Shown: positions 49,386 through 58,468 of the stretch, in pieces | Layout of the letters: each line of letters starts with the position of its first letter | Numbering within the stretch: the stretch's first letter is position 1 | Assembly: GCF_040610475.1 (NCBI RefSeq) | Contig: NZ_JBEXMJ010000008.1 | Coordinates: 248,001 to 312,000, forward strand | Source of the DNA: Actinopolymorpha sp. NPDC004070 | GTDB taxonomy: Bacteria > Actinomycetota > Actinomycetes > Propionibacteriales > Actinopolymorphaceae | Direction: 5' to 3' | Length of the DNA: 64,000 bases | Made by a program: the position numbers and the translations under genes | The notes under the pieces: model-generated | The model's database searches: none | Told to the model about the DNA's origin: nothing | What the model saw: the letters and a program-made list of their open reading frames with translations, nothing else

Positions 49386-50294
49386 TCAGTGCTGCTCAGG
49401 GCCGCTCAGGACCCCCGGCGCGACCAGCGCGTCCAGCCCGGGCCGGTCCAGGTAGCCCGCCGCTCCCCCGGCCGCGCCGACCTTCCAGGAGGCGAAGTAC
49501 GTCGCCCGCCGAAGCGCCGCTCGCGGATCCAGTCCGCGGGACCAGCCGTCCACGAACGCGGCGAACAACGCGTCACCGGCCCCGACCGTGCTCACCACGT
49601 CACGTGTGCGGACGGCAGGCACGTGCAGGAGCGGTCCGCCGCGGACGCCGAGCAGCGCTCCGTCGCCGCCCAGTCCGACCACGACGACGGCGGTGGCGTA
49701 CCGGCGGTGCAGCGCCTCCACGAAGTCCCGCGGTGTGCGGTCGAGGCGTTCGTGGGAGGCGAACAGCAGGTCGGCACCGGCCAGCCAGTCGCTGTTGTAG
49801 GCGTCGTCCGGCCCGGACACCGCCTGGACGTCGGCTGCCACCGGCACCCCGCGCTCGCGGGCCTCGGCGAGCAGCGGGCGCGCGTAGCCGATGGTGCCGA
49901 GCACCGCCAGGCTCACGTCCGCGAGCAGGCCGGGCACCAGTTCGGGTGGGTACGCCGCGCGCTGGACGTCCTTGAGGTCCACGAGGTTGACCCGCCGGCC
50001 GTCCGGCTCGTGGCGTACGAGGGACTGGGCCGTGGCGGGGGTGGCCCGGACGACGTAGCCGGGATCCAGGCCGCGGGCGGCGAGCGTCCGCACGCACACC
50101 GAGCCGAGCAGGTCGTCGCCGACCACCGACGCGAGACGGACGTCCTGACCGAGGGTGTGCAGCGCCAGCGCGACGTTGACGCCCACCCCGGACACCGAGG
50201 TGGACAGCGCGTGCTCACCGAACGCGTCGGTGTCGCCCAGCAGGCCGGCGGGCACCGTCGTCTCGACGCTGGTGTGCCCGACGACCGCGATCAC
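49386..50294 (-). CDS. PfkB-family carbohydrate kinase
   Basis: 302 residues. N-terminal [14 protein letters not shown] and the glycine pair [19 protein letters not shown] (PfkB signature 1). C-terminal [19 protein letters not shown] carries the catalytic Asp of signature 2. Family members phosphorylate sugars or nucleosides; the substrate cannot be deduced, ribokinase or adenosine kinase being possible. Follows thrS by 24 nt, so co-transcription is likely. Confidence 0.93.
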   Translation of the reverse strand: MIAVVGHTSVETTVPAGLLGDTDAFGEHALSTSVSGVGVNVALALHTLGQDVRLASVVGDDLLGSVCVRTLAARGLDPGYVVRATPATAQSLVRHEPDGRRVNLVDLKDVQRAAYPPELVPGLLADVSLAVLGTIGYARPLLAEARERGVPVAADVQAVSGPDDAYNSDWLAGADLLFASHERLDRTPRDFVEALHRRYATAVVVVGLGGDGALLGVRGGPLLHVPAVRTRDVVSTVGAGDALFAAFVDGWSRGLDPRAALRRATYFASWKVGAAGGAAGYLDRPGLDALVAPGVLSGPEQH

Positions 50295-50318
50295 GCGCGC
50301 TGCCGCCGTTGGCCGGGG

Positions 50319-52304
50319 CTAGACCTGGGCGCGGTTGCGTACGGCGGCCAAGATTTCCTCGACCGCCTGGTCGACCGGCACGCCGTTGTTCTGCTCACCG
50401 GAGCGGTAGCGGAACGACACCGCTCCCTTGGCGACGTCGTCGTCGCCGGCCAGCAGCATGTACGGCACCTTCTGCTTCTGCGCGTTGCGGATCTTCTTCT
50501 GCATCCGGTCGTCGGAGGTGTCGATCTCCACCCGGATGCCGTGCTCGGTGAGCTTCGCGGCGACGTCGCGGAGGTAGGGCACGTGCTCGTCGGTGATCGG
50601 GATCCCGACCACCTGCACCGGCGCCAGCCAGGGAGGGAACGCACCGGCGTAGTGCTCGACCAGGACACCGAGGAACCGTTCGATCGAGCCGAACTTCGCC
50701 GAGTGGATCATCACCGGCTGCTGCCGGGAGCCGTCTGCCGCCTGGTACTCCAGCCCGAACCCGGCCGGCTGGTTGAAGTCGTACTGGATGGTCGACATCT
50801 GCCAGGTGCGCCCGATCGCGTCCCGGGTCTGCACCGAGATCTTCGGGCCGTAGAACGCCGCGCCGCCCGGGTCGGGCACCAGCTCCAGGCCTGTCTCCTT
50901 GGCGGTCTCCTCCAGGATCCTGGTGGCCTCGGTCCACTGCTCCTCGGTGCCGATGAACTTGTCGGAGTCGTCGCGGGTGGACAGCTCGAGGTAGAAGTCG
51001 TCCAGGCCGAAGTCCTTGAGCAGCCCGAGCACGAAACCGAGCAGGTGCTTGATCTCGTCGGCGGCCTGCTCGGGGGCGACGTAGGAGTGCGAGTCGTCCT
51101 GGGTCATGCCGCGCACCCGGGTCAGCCCGTGCACGACGCCGGACTTCTCGAACCGGTAGACCGCGCCGAACTCGAAGAACCGCAGCGGCAGCTCGCGGTA
51201 GGAGCGGCCCCGCGAGCGGTAGATCAGGTTGTGCATCGGGCAGTTCATCGCCTTGACGTAGTAGTTCGCGCCCTCGACCTCCATGGGCGGGAACATCGTG
51301 TCGGCGTAGTACGGCAGGTGCCCGGACGTCTCGAACAGTCCGCCCTTGGTGATGTGCGGCGTCCCGACGTACTGGAAGCCCTCCTCCAGGTGGCGCCGGC
51401 GGACGTAGTCCTCCATCTCGCGCTTGACGACGCCGCCCTTGGGGTGGAACACCGCGAGGCCCGAGCCCAGCTCGTCGGGGAAGGAGAACAGGTCCAGCTC
51501 GCGCCCGAGCTTGCGGTGGTCGCGCCGCTCGGCCTCCTCCAGCCGCTGGAGGTAGGCCTTGAGGGCGTCGCGCGACTCCCAGGCGGTGCCGTAGATGCGC
51601 TGCAGCTGGGGGTTCTTCTCACTGCCCCGCCAGTACGCCGCCGCGACCCGCATCAGCTTGAACGCCGGGATGTTGCGGGTGGTGGGCAGGTGCGGCCCGC
51701 GGCACAGGTCCTTCCAGGCCAGCCCGCCGTCGCGGCGCAGGTTGTCGTAGATGGTCAGCTCGCCGCCGCCCACCTCGACGCCGGCACCTTCCGCCGCCGC
51801 ACCGGCACCGCCCTTGAGGCCGATCAGCTCCAGCTTGTACGGCTCGTCGGCCAGCTCGGTGCGGGCGTCGTCGTCGCCGACCACACGGCGGGAGAACGAC
51901 TGCCCCTCCTTGACGATCTCCTGCATGCGCTTCTCGAGGCGCTTGAAGTCGTCGGGGTGGAACGGCTCGGCGACGTCGAAGTCGTAGTAGAAGCCGTTCT
52001 CGACCGGCGGGCCGATGCCGAGCTTCGCCTCGGGGTAGAGCTCCTGCACCGCCTGGGCCAGCACGTGCGCGGTGGAGTGCCGCAGGATCGCCCGGCCGTC
52101 GGCGCTGTCGATCGCCACCGGCTCCACCTCGTCACCGGCCGACAGCGGCCAGGCGAGGTCGCGCAGCTCGCCGCCGACCCGGGCGGCCACGACGGTGCGG
52201 TCACCGGGTTCGACGCCGAGCGCCTCACCGGCAGTCGTGCCCGTCGTCACCTCGGCCTCGGCGCGCTCGCCGGAACGGACGACGGTGACGGTGATCTCGG
52301 ACAC
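50319..52304 (-). CDS. thrS: Threonine-tRNA ligase
   Basis: 661 residues from a GTG at 52304. TGS domain, then editing domain with [21 protein letters not shown] and [16 protein letters not shown], then class II core: zinc Cys in [16 protein letters not shown], motif 2 [17 protein letters not shown]-terminal anticodon-binding domain ends [19 protein letters not shown]. Full length. An acidic insert near residue 170 ([17 protein letters not shown]) is not typical but leaves the core intact. No T-box is recognisable in the 100 nt upstream. Confidence 0.98.
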   Translation of the reverse strand: MSEITVTVVRSGERAEAEVTTGTTAGEALGVEPGDRTVVAARVGGELRDLAWPLSAGDEVEPVAIDSADGRAILRHSTAHVLAQAVQELYPEAKLGIGPPVENGFYYDFDVAEPFHPDDFKRLEKRMQEIVKEGQSFSRRVVGDDDARTELADEPYKLELIGLKGGAGAAAEGAGVEVGGGELTIYDNLRRDGGLAWKDLCRGPHLPTTRNIPAFKLMRVAAAYWRGSEKNPQLQRIYGTAWESRDALKAYLQRLEEAERRDHRKLGRELDLFSFPDELGSGLAVFHPKGGVVKREMEDYVRRRHLEEGFQYVGTPHITKGGLFETSGHLPYYADTMFPPMEVEGANYYVKAMNCPMHNLIYRSRGRSYRELPLRFFEFGAVYRFEKSGVVHGLTRVRGMTQDDSHSYVAPEQAADEIKHLLGFVLGLLKDFGLDDFYLELSTRDDSDKFIGTEEQWTEATRILEETAKETGLELVPDPGGAAFYGPKISVQTRDAIGRTWQMSTIQYDFNQPAGFGLEYQAADGSRQQPVMIHSAKFGSIERFLGVLVEHYAGAFPPWLAPVQVVGIPITDEHVPYLRDVAAKLTEHGIRVEIDTSDDRMQKKIRNAQKQKVPYMLLAGDDDVAKGAVSFRYRSGEQNNGVPVDQAVEEILAAVRNRAQV

Positions 52305-52405
52305 TTCGGGCTCCTCCGGGGTACGGGGACGACGAGTGGGCTGAGCGGACTATCCGCCGATCCTATGCGGTGACCCCCGCCGCTCCGGAGCCGCCGCACG
52401 CGCCG

Positions 52406-52954
52406 TCAGGACCGGCGTTCTCCGGGCAGGTAGCCGACCCCGACCTGGGCGGGACGCAGCAGCCGGTCCGAGAGCGCGTAGCCGGGCCGGCGTACCTCCA
52501 CCACCCGGCCCACCCGGTCACCGGGCTCGACCGGCACCCGGGCCACCGCCTCGTGCACCCGCGGGTCGAACTCCTGACCGCGCGCGTCGACCTCGCGCAG
52601 CCCGCGCCGGTGGAGGATCTCCAGCAGCTCCGCCCGCACCGAGTCCAGGTTGGCGGCGTGGTCGGCGTCTCCGTCCCCCGCGGCGCCCTGGCCGGCGAGC
52701 ACGTCGATCCGGTCCACCACGAGCAGGATCTCCCGGGCCAGCGGTGCCACGAACTCCTCGACGAGGCCCTGCCGGGCGAACTCCAGCTGGCGGTACAACT
52801 CGTCGTACATGCGCTGCCGGGCCTGGTCCTCCAGCAGGCGGCGCTGGAACAGGTCGCGCAGCGCGGCCACCTCCTGTGCCAGCTCGGCCACCTCCGGGAG
52901 AGCGACCGGTCGTTCCACCAGCTGCTCGCCAGGCTGTGAGGTGCGTTCCGACAT
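52406..52954 (-). CDS. GrpE-like nucleotide exchange factor
   Basis: 182 residues from ATG 52954, two bases after the J-like stop, with GAAGGGA upstream. An N-terminal coiled coil (LAQEVAALRDLFQRRLLEDQ) is followed by a compact C-terminal beta domain FDPRVHEAVARVPVEPGDR and VGRVVEVRRPGYALSDRLLR, close to the GrpE signature. It contains DRIDVLAGQGAAGDGDADHA in place of the usual helix. Third gene of the second Hsp70 operon. It should reset the neighbouring DnaK-like protein. True grpE normally sits beside dnaK-dnaJ-hspR, which is not here. Confidence 0.85.
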   Translation of the reverse strand: MSERTSQPGEQLVERPVALPEVAELAQEVAALRDLFQRRLLEDQARQRMYDELYRQLEFARQGLVEEFVAPLAREILLVVDRIDVLAGQGAAGDGDADHAANLDSVRAELLEILHRRGLREVDARGQEFDPRVHEAVARVPVEPGDRVGRVVEVRRPGYALSDRLLRPAQVGVGYLPGERRS

Positions 52955-52956
52955 GC

Positions 52957-54063
52957 CTAGATTCCCTTCCGGAAGGTCCCGCCGTAGGTGGGCCCGCGTC
53001 CGCCGCCGCGGCCGCGGCCGTATCCGCGCCGGTGCTGTTTCCAGGCCGGCTGCCGATGACGGAGGACGTACAAGGCGACGATCGCCACGATCCAGCACGC
53101 GCCCACCACGCGCAGGCTCTCCACGTGGGCCAGGGCGACGAACAGGCCCGCGCCGACGAGCAGGACGAGATACAGCCGCAGCGAGCGGCTGCGCACCCAC
53201 ACCGGGGAACGCGCCTCGGCCAGCAGGTCCTTCAGCTCCTCGGCATACATGGTGACGTTCCAGTCGGTCAGCTCGAGCTTGCGAATCCGGCGCAGGTGCC
53301 GGCGGACCAGGGTGTACTGCCGCCGGGAGGTGATGACCGGCCGGTCGGTTCCCCGGCCGTCGCCCCAGTGGTCGACGCTGGTGACCGCGACCTCGTACAG
53401 CGCCGTCGCCAGCGCGACCTTGACGTCCTCCGCCTCGGGGTTGGCCTCGATCGCGCGCTGCAGGACGGCCAGGCCCTCCTTCACCCGGCCGGCACCGACC
53501 TGGGCGGCACCGAGGCCGGTGAGCGCGCGGAGGTTACCGGGCTCACGTTCGCGGACGTAGTCGTACTCGGCCAGGGCCAGGCGCCAGCGCCCCTGCTCGA
53601 GGTAGCGGTCGCCCCTGCGCAGGTGGTCGTGCAGGTCGGGGTCGCGGCGGTGGCCGGACGAGCCCGGCCCGCTGGAGCCTGTCCCCCCAGAACCAGTGCC
53701 ACCGGAACCAGTGCCACCGGAGCCGCTCGGCCCCGTCGGACCGCCTGGTGCGGGTGCCGGCACCCGGTCACGGACGCCGCCACCCGGCCCGCTCCCCTGC
53801 CCGCCGGAGCCCGAGCCGGAGGTCGCCGCCTGCCGGGCACGGGCGAGTTTCTCGTCGTACGCCGAACGCGCCGCGGGATTCAGGAGCGCCTTCTCCGCCG
53901 CGTCGACGTCACGCACGCGCTGCTCGGCGTACGCCCGGCGCTCGGGGTCGGGGCTGGACTGGCGGCGCACCCAGACCCGGCGCTGCGCGGTGATCGCCGC
54001 CCGGATCTGCTCGGTGCTGGCGCCGGGCGCGACCTCGAGGATGTCGTAGTAGTCGACGGGCAT
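52957..54063 (-). CDS. Membrane J-domain-like protein with altered HPD and TPR region
   Basis: 368 residues. The N-terminal 75 residues look like a J domain: DYYDILEVAPGASTEQIRAA at residues 4-23 and LLNPAARSAYDEKL at 60-73. The invariant HPD reads SPD at residues 37-39, so the residue that triggers Hsp70 ATPase is replaced. A Gly/Ser/Pro linker with repeated TGSGG (about residues 81-140) leads into helical TPR-like units (HLRRGDRYLEQGRWRLALAE, YVREREPGNLRALTGLGAAQ). Two hydrophobic helices around residues 300-340 anchor the protein. The tail is Gly/Arg-rich. It sits between DnaK-like and GrpE-like genes. Confidence 0.85.
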   Translation of the reverse strand: MPVDYYDILEVAPGASTEQIRAAITAQRRVWVRRQSSPDPERRAYAEQRVRDVDAAEKALLNPAARSAYDEKLARARQAATSGSGSGGQGSGPGGGVRDRVPAPAPGGPTGPSGSGGTGSGGTGSGGTGSSGPGSSGHRRDPDLHDHLRRGDRYLEQGRWRLALAEYDYVREREPGNLRALTGLGAAQVGAGRVKEGLAVLQRAIEANPEAEDVKVALATALYEVAVTSVDHWGDGRGTDRPVITSRRQYTLVRRHLRRIRKLELTDWNVTMYAEELKDLLAEARSPVWVRSRSLRLYLVLLVGAGLFVALAHVESLRVVGACWIVAIVALYVLRHRQPAWKQHRRGYGRGRGGGRGPTYGGTFRKGI

Positions 54064-54075
54064 GGCTTCAGCCGC

Positions 54076-55677
54076 TCAGCTGATGTCGAGCAGCCGCATC
54101 CGGTCGGTGGCCGACGCGACCTCGCCCTCAGCCATCGTGGCGACGTTGTTCACCTCGAAGGTGCCGATCCGCTCCCCCGACGTCTTGTCGTGCACCTCGA
54201 TGAAGACCGTCTGGTCGATGTCGTACGCGTAGACCACCTCGAACGGCGCCCCCGCCGGGTAGGGCGGGACGTCGAAGGTCTGCTCGCCGATCGCGCGCAC
54301 GTAGTCGGGATCGTCGTCGTCGCCCTGGGTCACCTCGACCTTGAGCCGGGTCTGGTTGTTCTCGATGGTCTCGAACACCTGGCCGCGCTTGGCGGGGATC
54401 TTGGTGTTGGCCGGGATGATGACGACGTTCTCCACGTCCTCGGCGGAGGCGGCGCCGCGGCGGACGGCCAGCGCACCGAGCCCCTGCGAGGTGACGTCCC
54501 GGATCCGGGGGCGGGTCACCGCCGACGCCAGCACCGGCAGCGGCTCCGCGGTCACGCCGTCGGTGGTGCCGGTGGCGTGTCCGGTCGCCCCCCTGCCGGC
54601 GGCGGCGCCGGAGTCGGCGACCTCGAGGTCGACCAGGTGTGCCTGGATCGCCGCGCCCAGCGCGACCACCTCGTCGGGGTTGACCGTACGAATGGGCTCT
54701 CGGCCGGCGACCTTCTCGATCATCGCCCGCACCATCGGCATCCGGGTCGAGCCGCCCGCGAGCTGCACGTGGTCGACTCCGGACCAGTCCAGGCCGGCGT
54801 CGCCGACGACGATCTCGGCGATGTCGCGGGTACGGCTGATCAGGCTGGAGGTGACGTCCTCGAACTCCGCACGGGTGAGCGGCACGACCTTCGACACCCC
54901 GCCGCCGGACAGCACAACCCGGGTCTGCTCGACCGTGGTGAGGCTGCGCTTGGCGATCTCGGCCTTCTCCCGCAGGTCCGCCTCGGCCTCGGCGCCGTCG
55001 AGCAGGCTCGGCCCGCCGGCCGCCTGGAAGCGTTCGTCCAGCAGGCGCATCAGCAGGTTGTCGAAGTCGAAGCCGCCGAGGTTGCGGTCGCCGTGGGTGG
55101 CGAGGACGTCGAAGTCACCGCCGCCCACCCGCATCACGGTCACGTCGAACGTGCCGCCGCCGAGGTCGTAGACCAACACGGTGCCCTCGACCTCGTGCTC
55201 GACGCCGTAGGCGAGCGCGGCCGCGGTCGGCTCGTTGAGGACCCGGGCGACGTTCAGCCCGGCGATCCGGCCGGCGTCGATGGTGGCCCGCCGGGGCGCG
55301 TCGTCGAAGTACGCGGGAACGGTCACCACCGCGTCGGTCACCGGCGAGCCGAGGGCGAGTTCGACGTCGTCCTTGATGCGGCGCAGGATGATCGCGGAGA
55401 TCTCCTCGGGCCGGTAGGTCGTCCCGCCGCTGGTCTCGAACTTCCAGCTCGGGTCGCCCATCGACCGCTTCACGAACTGCACGACGTCCAGCGGCGCGGT
55501 CACCGCCGACCGCTTCGCCATCGTGCCCACGATCGGCAACTCGTCCTGGAAGAGCACGACCGACGGCGTGAGGCGCTCGCCGTCCCGGTTGACCACGATC
55601 TCGGGCTTGCCGAGGTCGTTCACCCGCGCGGCAGCGGAGTAGGTGGTGCCCAGGTCGATGCCGATCGTGTGGCCCAC
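54076..55677 (-). CDS. DnaK/Hsp70-family protein lacking the C-terminal lid
   Basis: 533 residues from a GTG at 55677 with GGAAGGGA upstream. The ATPase domain is complete: IGIDLGTTYSAAA at 5-17, Lys70, DAVVTVPAYFDDAPRRAT at 115-132, VLVYDLGGGTFDV at 167-179 and AGGSTRMPMV later. A beta substrate-binding part is visible (RDVTSQGLGALAVRRG, VIIPANTKIPAKRGQVFETI). The sequence ends at RMRLLDIS soon afterwards, so the alpha-helical lid (about 100 residues in DnaK) is absent. It resembles actinobacterial proteins annotated only as Hsp70 family. First gene of the operon. Confidence 0.9.
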   Translation of the reverse strand: MGHTIGIDLGTTYSAAARVNDLGKPEIVVNRDGERLTPSVVLFQDELPIVGTMAKRSAVTAPLDVVQFVKRSMGDPSWKFETSGGTTYRPEEISAIILRRIKDDVELALGSPVTDAVVTVPAYFDDAPRRATIDAGRIAGLNVARVLNEPTAAALAYGVEHEVEGTVLVYDLGGGTFDVTVMRVGGGDFDVLATHGDRNLGGFDFDNLLMRLLDERFQAAGGPSLLDGAEAEADLREKAEIAKRSLTTVEQTRVVLSGGGVSKVVPLTRAEFEDVTSSLISRTRDIAEIVVGDAGLDWSGVDHVQLAGGSTRMPMVRAMIEKVAGREPIRTVNPDEVVALGAAIQAHLVDLEVADSGAAAGRGATGHATGTTDGVTAEPLPVLASAVTRPRIRDVTSQGLGALAVRRGAASAEDVENVVIIPANTKIPAKRGQVFETIENNQTRLKVEVTQGDDDDPDYVRAIGEQTFDVPPYPAGAPFEVVYAYDIDQTVFIEVHDKTSGERIGTFEVNNVATMAEGEVASATDRMRLLDIS

Positions 55678-55850
55678 GAGTCCGTCCCTTCCAACACACC
55701 GGCTCACCACACCGGCGACCGGGCCGGTGCCGGTCCACCCAACGTAGCTGAACCTTCACCTTCGTGGCGTTCCGCCATCCCGGCATCCTGTGCCCGGCTG
55801 CGCCATCCCGGGACGACCGCGGTCCCCGCGCTCCGGTTACCCTCCCCCTC

Positions 55851-56651
55851 GTGCTCATCCTGTTGCCGCCCTCGGAGGGCAAGGCCTCCACCGGCAGAGG
55901 CCGCCCGGTCGACCTCGACTCGCTGTCGCTGCCCGAACTCACCCCCGCCCGTACGAAGGTCCTCGACGCGCTGACCGACCTGTGCGCCGACGCGGATCGG
56001 ACCGAGGAGGCGGTGGCCGTGCTGGGGCTGTCCGCCGGCCAGCGCGGTGAGGTCGAACGCGACGCGCGGCTGCGGGACGCCCCGACGTTGCCGGCGGCCA
56101 GGCTGTACACAGGCGTGCTGTACGACGCGCTCGACCTGGCCTCGCTCGGGCCGGCACAGCGGCGCCGGGCACAGCGCTTCCTGCTGATCTGCTCCGGCCT
56201 GTGGGGCGCGGTCCGGTTGCGTGACCGCATTCCGGCGTACCGCTGCTCGATGACCGTACGGCTGCCCGGCGTCGGTGCGCTGGGCGCCTTCTGGCGGGAG
56301 AGCATGCCGGCCGCGTTCGCCGGCGCTGCCGGGCGCGGACTGGTGCTGGACCTGCGCTCGTCGGCGTACGCCACCGCCTGGACGCCCACCGGCGACATCG
56401 CCGGCCGCACCGCGACCGTGCGGGTGCTGCAGGAGACCCGGCCGGGCGACGCCTCCAGCCGTACCGTTGTCAGCCACTTCAACAAGGCCACCAAGGGCCG
56501 ACTGGTCCGCGACCTGCTGACCAGCGACGACACCCCCCGCCGCCCGGCCGAGCTGGTCGAGGTGCTGAGGGGGCTGGGCTACCAGGTCGAGGCCGAGCGG
56601 CCCGACCGCGGACGTCCCTGGCCGCTGGACGTCGTGGTCACCTCCGTCTGA
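55851..56651 (+). CDS. yaaA: Peroxide stress protein YaaA family
   Basis: 266 residues from a GTG at 55851 (MLILLPPSEGKAS), the conserved YaaA opening. Further matches are PAARLYTGVLYDALDL, LICSGLWGAVRLRDRIPAYR and VVSHFNKATKGRLVRDLL. In E. coli YaaA limits free iron under hydrogen peroxide stress. A 29-codon longer ORF upstream has no family similarity. Divergent from the Hsp70 operon with 173 nt between. Confidence 0.92.
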   Translation: MLILLPPSEGKASTGRGRPVDLDSLSLPELTPARTKVLDALTDLCADADRTEEAVAVLGLSAGQRGEVERDARLRDAPTLPAARLYTGVLYDALDLASLGPAQRRRAQRFLLICSGLWGAVRLRDRIPAYRCSMTVRLPGVGALGAFWRESMPAAFAGAAGRGLVLDLRSSAYATAWTPTGDIAGRTATVRVLQETRPGDASSRTVVSHFNKATKGRLVRDLLTSDDTPRRPAELVEVLRGLGYQVEAERPDRGRPWPLDVVVTSV

Positions 56652-56779
56652 GCAGACCGCAGGGCCGTTCGAACCTCGGTGTAGGGCCACCATCGCGTGC
56701 GGACAATGCAGGGGGCACCGAGGACACGAAGCGGCATCGAAACGGCGGCCGTTTCGGACGGGCCGACCCGGTGCCGGAG

Positions 56780-56801
56780 CCCGAGGTAGGCACACCTCGG
56801 G
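56780..56801 (-). terminator. Second hairpin downstream of tRNA-Val(CAC)
   Basis: An 8-bp stem (56780-56787 with 56794-56801) and 6-base loop, leftward of the first terminator. It may act as a backup terminator between tRNA-Val and yaaA, which converge. Confidence 0.4.
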
Positions 56802-56815
56802 GCCCGAAACAGGAG

Positions 56816-56839
56816 CAGCCCCGGCCGAAGCCGGGGCTG
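56816..56839 (-). terminator. UUCG-loop terminator downstream of tRNA-Val(CAC)
   Basis: A perfect 10-bp stem pairs 56816-56825 with 56830-56839. On the minus strand the loop is C-UUCG-G, a very stable tetraloop. CTCCTGTTTCG follows, weakly T-rich. Sixteen bases past the tRNA 3' end. Confidence 0.7.
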
Positions 56840-56856
56840 ACCTGGGGGTTTATCGG

Positions 56857-56928
56857 TGGGCGATACTGGGATCGAACCAGTGACCTCTTCGGTGTGAACG
56901 AAGCGCTCTCCCGCTGAGCTAATCGCCC
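56857..56928 (-). tRNA. tRNA-Val (anticodon CAC)
   Basis: 72 nt, all stems pair: GGGCGAT/ATCGCCC acceptor, CTTCG/CGAAG anticodon stem, loop TTCACAC giving anticodon CAC for GUG codons, T-loop TTCGATC. The discriminator base is A and CC follows, but the genomic third base is not A, so CCA is completed enzymatically. Sequence is nearly the same as the Val(GAC) gene at 61.0 kb outside the anticodon arm. Confidence 0.97.
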
Positions 56929-56956
56929 TCTGCGCGCCCTGACCGGGGCGACAGAA

Positions 56957-56983
56957 ACCCTAGCGCATCGCCATCTACCGCAA
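56957..56983 (-). promoter_or_regulatory. Candidate promoter of tRNA-Val(CAC)
   Basis: On the minus strand TTGCGG and TAGGGT are separated by 15 bases, ending 29 bases before the mature tRNA. The spacing is short and the boxes are imperfect; it overlaps the end of the PGPGW gene. Confidence 0.3.
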
Positions 56984-57673
56984 CGACCGGACCCACTCCC
57001 ACGCGGAGACGACCGGGCCGGGCCATCCCTGCGTCACCACCCACGCGGCCGCGGCAGCGGCGACGAGCACCGCCACGCCGGCGCCGATCAGGACGTTGCG
57101 CCTGCGGGCCTTGGGGTCCATCGCCTTCTCACCCGCGGCGCGCGCCTTGTCCTTCGACCACTCCAGGGTCCGGTGTGCCCACGCGAACTCCGTGGCCAGC
57201 ACCGCGAGTCCGAGGATGACCGTGAGCCAGCCGGGACCGGGCGCGACGAACATGACGAGCCCGGCGACGATGAGCAGCACACCGACCACGAAGACTCCAC
57301 CGCGCCAGGTGGCGTTGAGCGTGGGGTGGCGGCGGATGCGGCGGCGCGCGCGGTGGTGCCACTGGATCCGGTGCCACCAGTGCCGGTGCTTCTGCTCGTC
57401 GTCGTGTTTGCCGTCGTGTCCGTCGTCGTGCCGACCGCGCTCAACGTCGCGCTCATCCTGCTGTTCGACACGCCGGTCATCGTGTCGCTCGTGGCCGCCG
57501 TGGTCGGCTGATCCCCGAACGTCCGACCCGGGCGGCGTGTCGTTTTCGGTGCCGTTCGCGGTGTCCGCGGCGACGCGGCCGTCCACGCTGTGCCGGTCCG
57601 GGCGCGGAGGCGCGACGGCCTGCCGGCCATCGGCCACGCCCTTGTCGTGGTCGGTGTGTCGGTAGGCGCTCAC
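56975..57673 (-). CDS. PGPGW (TIGR02611-type) membrane protein with His/Asp-rich N-terminus
   Basis: 232 residues from a GTG at 57673 with AGGAGG four bases upstream. Residues 1-118 are very rich in His and Asp (HDDGHDGKHDDEQKHRHWWH) and likely cytoplasmic. Then two helices around residues 126-165 with VAPGPGWLTVILG, the family PGPGW box, and a further helix near the C-terminus. The family is widespread and uncharacterised. The His/Asp head could bind divalent metal. Divergent from the SsgB-like gene. Confidence 0.85.
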   Translation of the reverse strand: MSAYRHTDHDKGVADGRQAVAPPRPDRHSVDGRVAADTANGTENDTPPGSDVRGSADHGGHERHDDRRVEQQDERDVERGRHDDGHDGKHDDEQKHRHWWHRIQWHHRARRRIRRHPTLNATWRGGVFVVGVLLIVAGLVMFVAPGPGWLTVILGLAVLATEFAWAHRTLEWSKDKARAAGEKAMDPKARRRNVLIGAGVAVLVAAAAAAWVVTQGWPGPVVSAWEWVRSLR

Positions 57674-57973
57674 GAATCCTCCTGCGTGGTTCTCCGCGCT
57701 TCGTCCGTTATGGTTTGAGCGCGGGGCCCGGAGACACAATGCCCCCGCTGCCAGTGGTATAGCCGCAGAGACTACCGTGACGTCCGACCCCCTTCTGCGG
57801 AAGGGAAAACCCCGATCTCGTCTCGCATACTGAGAAGTTTGAGGGTGCGATTCGACCAGACCGGGACGCACCAACCTCCCCGGTTTGATGCAAGGGACTT
57901 TGGAGTAGCAGACTCTCGCGCTATGGCCCTACCGCCGGTCCCGCACCACCCACGGAAAGGCCCCCGCCCCCCG
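57674..57973. other. Divergent intergenic region between PGPGW and SsgB-like genes
   Basis: About 300 nt holding the promoters of both genes. Its middle part (about 57775-57860) is less G+C-rich than the flanks, with runs such as GGGAAAACCCC and TACTGAGAAGTTTGAGG. No hairpin or known operator was recognised. Confidence 0.5.
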
Positions 57974-58411
57974 ATGGATGCACTACCCGCTTCGATCACG
58001 CACGCGCTGCCGCTCCGCCTCATCGACGGAACGGGAGCCGCGCTGCGGCTGACCGCAGAGCTTCGATACGACGCCGCCGACCCGTATGCCGTCGACGCGG
58101 TGTTCCACACTGGCGAACCCCGCGGTGTCCGCTGGGTCTTCGCCAGGGAACTCCTGTCCGAAGGTCTGTTCCGGCCCACCGGTGACGGTGACGTGCACGT
58201 TTCGCCCCTCGTGGACGAGACGGGCCGCGCCATCGTGCTCATCGAGCTCCGCTCCCCCGACGGGGAGGCGGTGCTCCATGCTCCGGCGGACGGCCTCGCG
58301 ACCTTCCTGCAGAGCACGTACTCGCTCATTCCTCCGGGTGAGGAGAGCGGGCACGTCGACCTCGACCTGCTGGTCGAGGAACTGCGCCGCAGCTCCGGCC
58401 CGGCGGTCTAG
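57974..58411 (+). CDS. SsgA/SsgB-like sporulation and cell division protein
   Basis: 145 residues from ATG 57974. The SALP pattern is clear: RYDAADPYAVDAVFHTGEPR, VRWVFARELLSEGLFRPTGD, GDVHVSPLV, SPDGEAVLHAPADGLATFL and PPGEESGHVDLD. In Streptomyces SsgB places FtsZ for sporulation septa, and SsgA-like paralogues guide other wall events. Which paralogue this is cannot be decided by eye; length and the absence of N-terminal extras fit SsgB. In-frame starts upstream at 57923 and 57839 exist but add unrelated sequence. No strong RBS is visible before 57974. Confidence 0.92.
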   Translation: MDALPASITHALPLRLIDGTGAALRLTAELRYDAADPYAVDAVFHTGEPRGVRWVFARELLSEGLFRPTGDGDVHVSPLVDETGRAIVLIELRSPDGEAVLHAPADGLATFLQSTYSLIPPGEESGHVDLDLLVEELRRSSGPAV

Positions 58412-58426
58412 CCAGGCTTCGCGCGG

Positions 58427-58464
58427 ATCGACCCCGGCCCACCTTCGGGTGGTCCGGGGTCGAT
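58427..58464 (+). terminator. Terminator after the SsgB-like gene
   Basis: A 17-bp stem with one mismatch (58427-58443 with 58448-58464) closed by a TTCG loop, 15 nt after the stop codon. No T-run follows, only TCGACGTTGCG. Confidence 0.65.
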
Positions 58465-58468
58465 TCGA

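Noticed and set aside
49377..52373. A 998-codon open frame on the plus strand
   Set aside because: It is antisense to thrS and the pfkB-type kinase, which have full family motifs. The peptide is Arg/Val/Gly/His-rich shadow sequence, as expected opposite high-G+C genes.
52305..52405. T-box or other leader upstream of thrS
   Set aside because: Only about 100 nt, no specifier-loop or anti-terminator pattern visible. The same was checked before alaS and aspS, where there is no room.
52744..55974. A 1076-codon open frame on the plus strand
   Set aside because: Antisense to the Hsp70 operon; low-complexity composition and no domain. The minus-strand genes are convincing.
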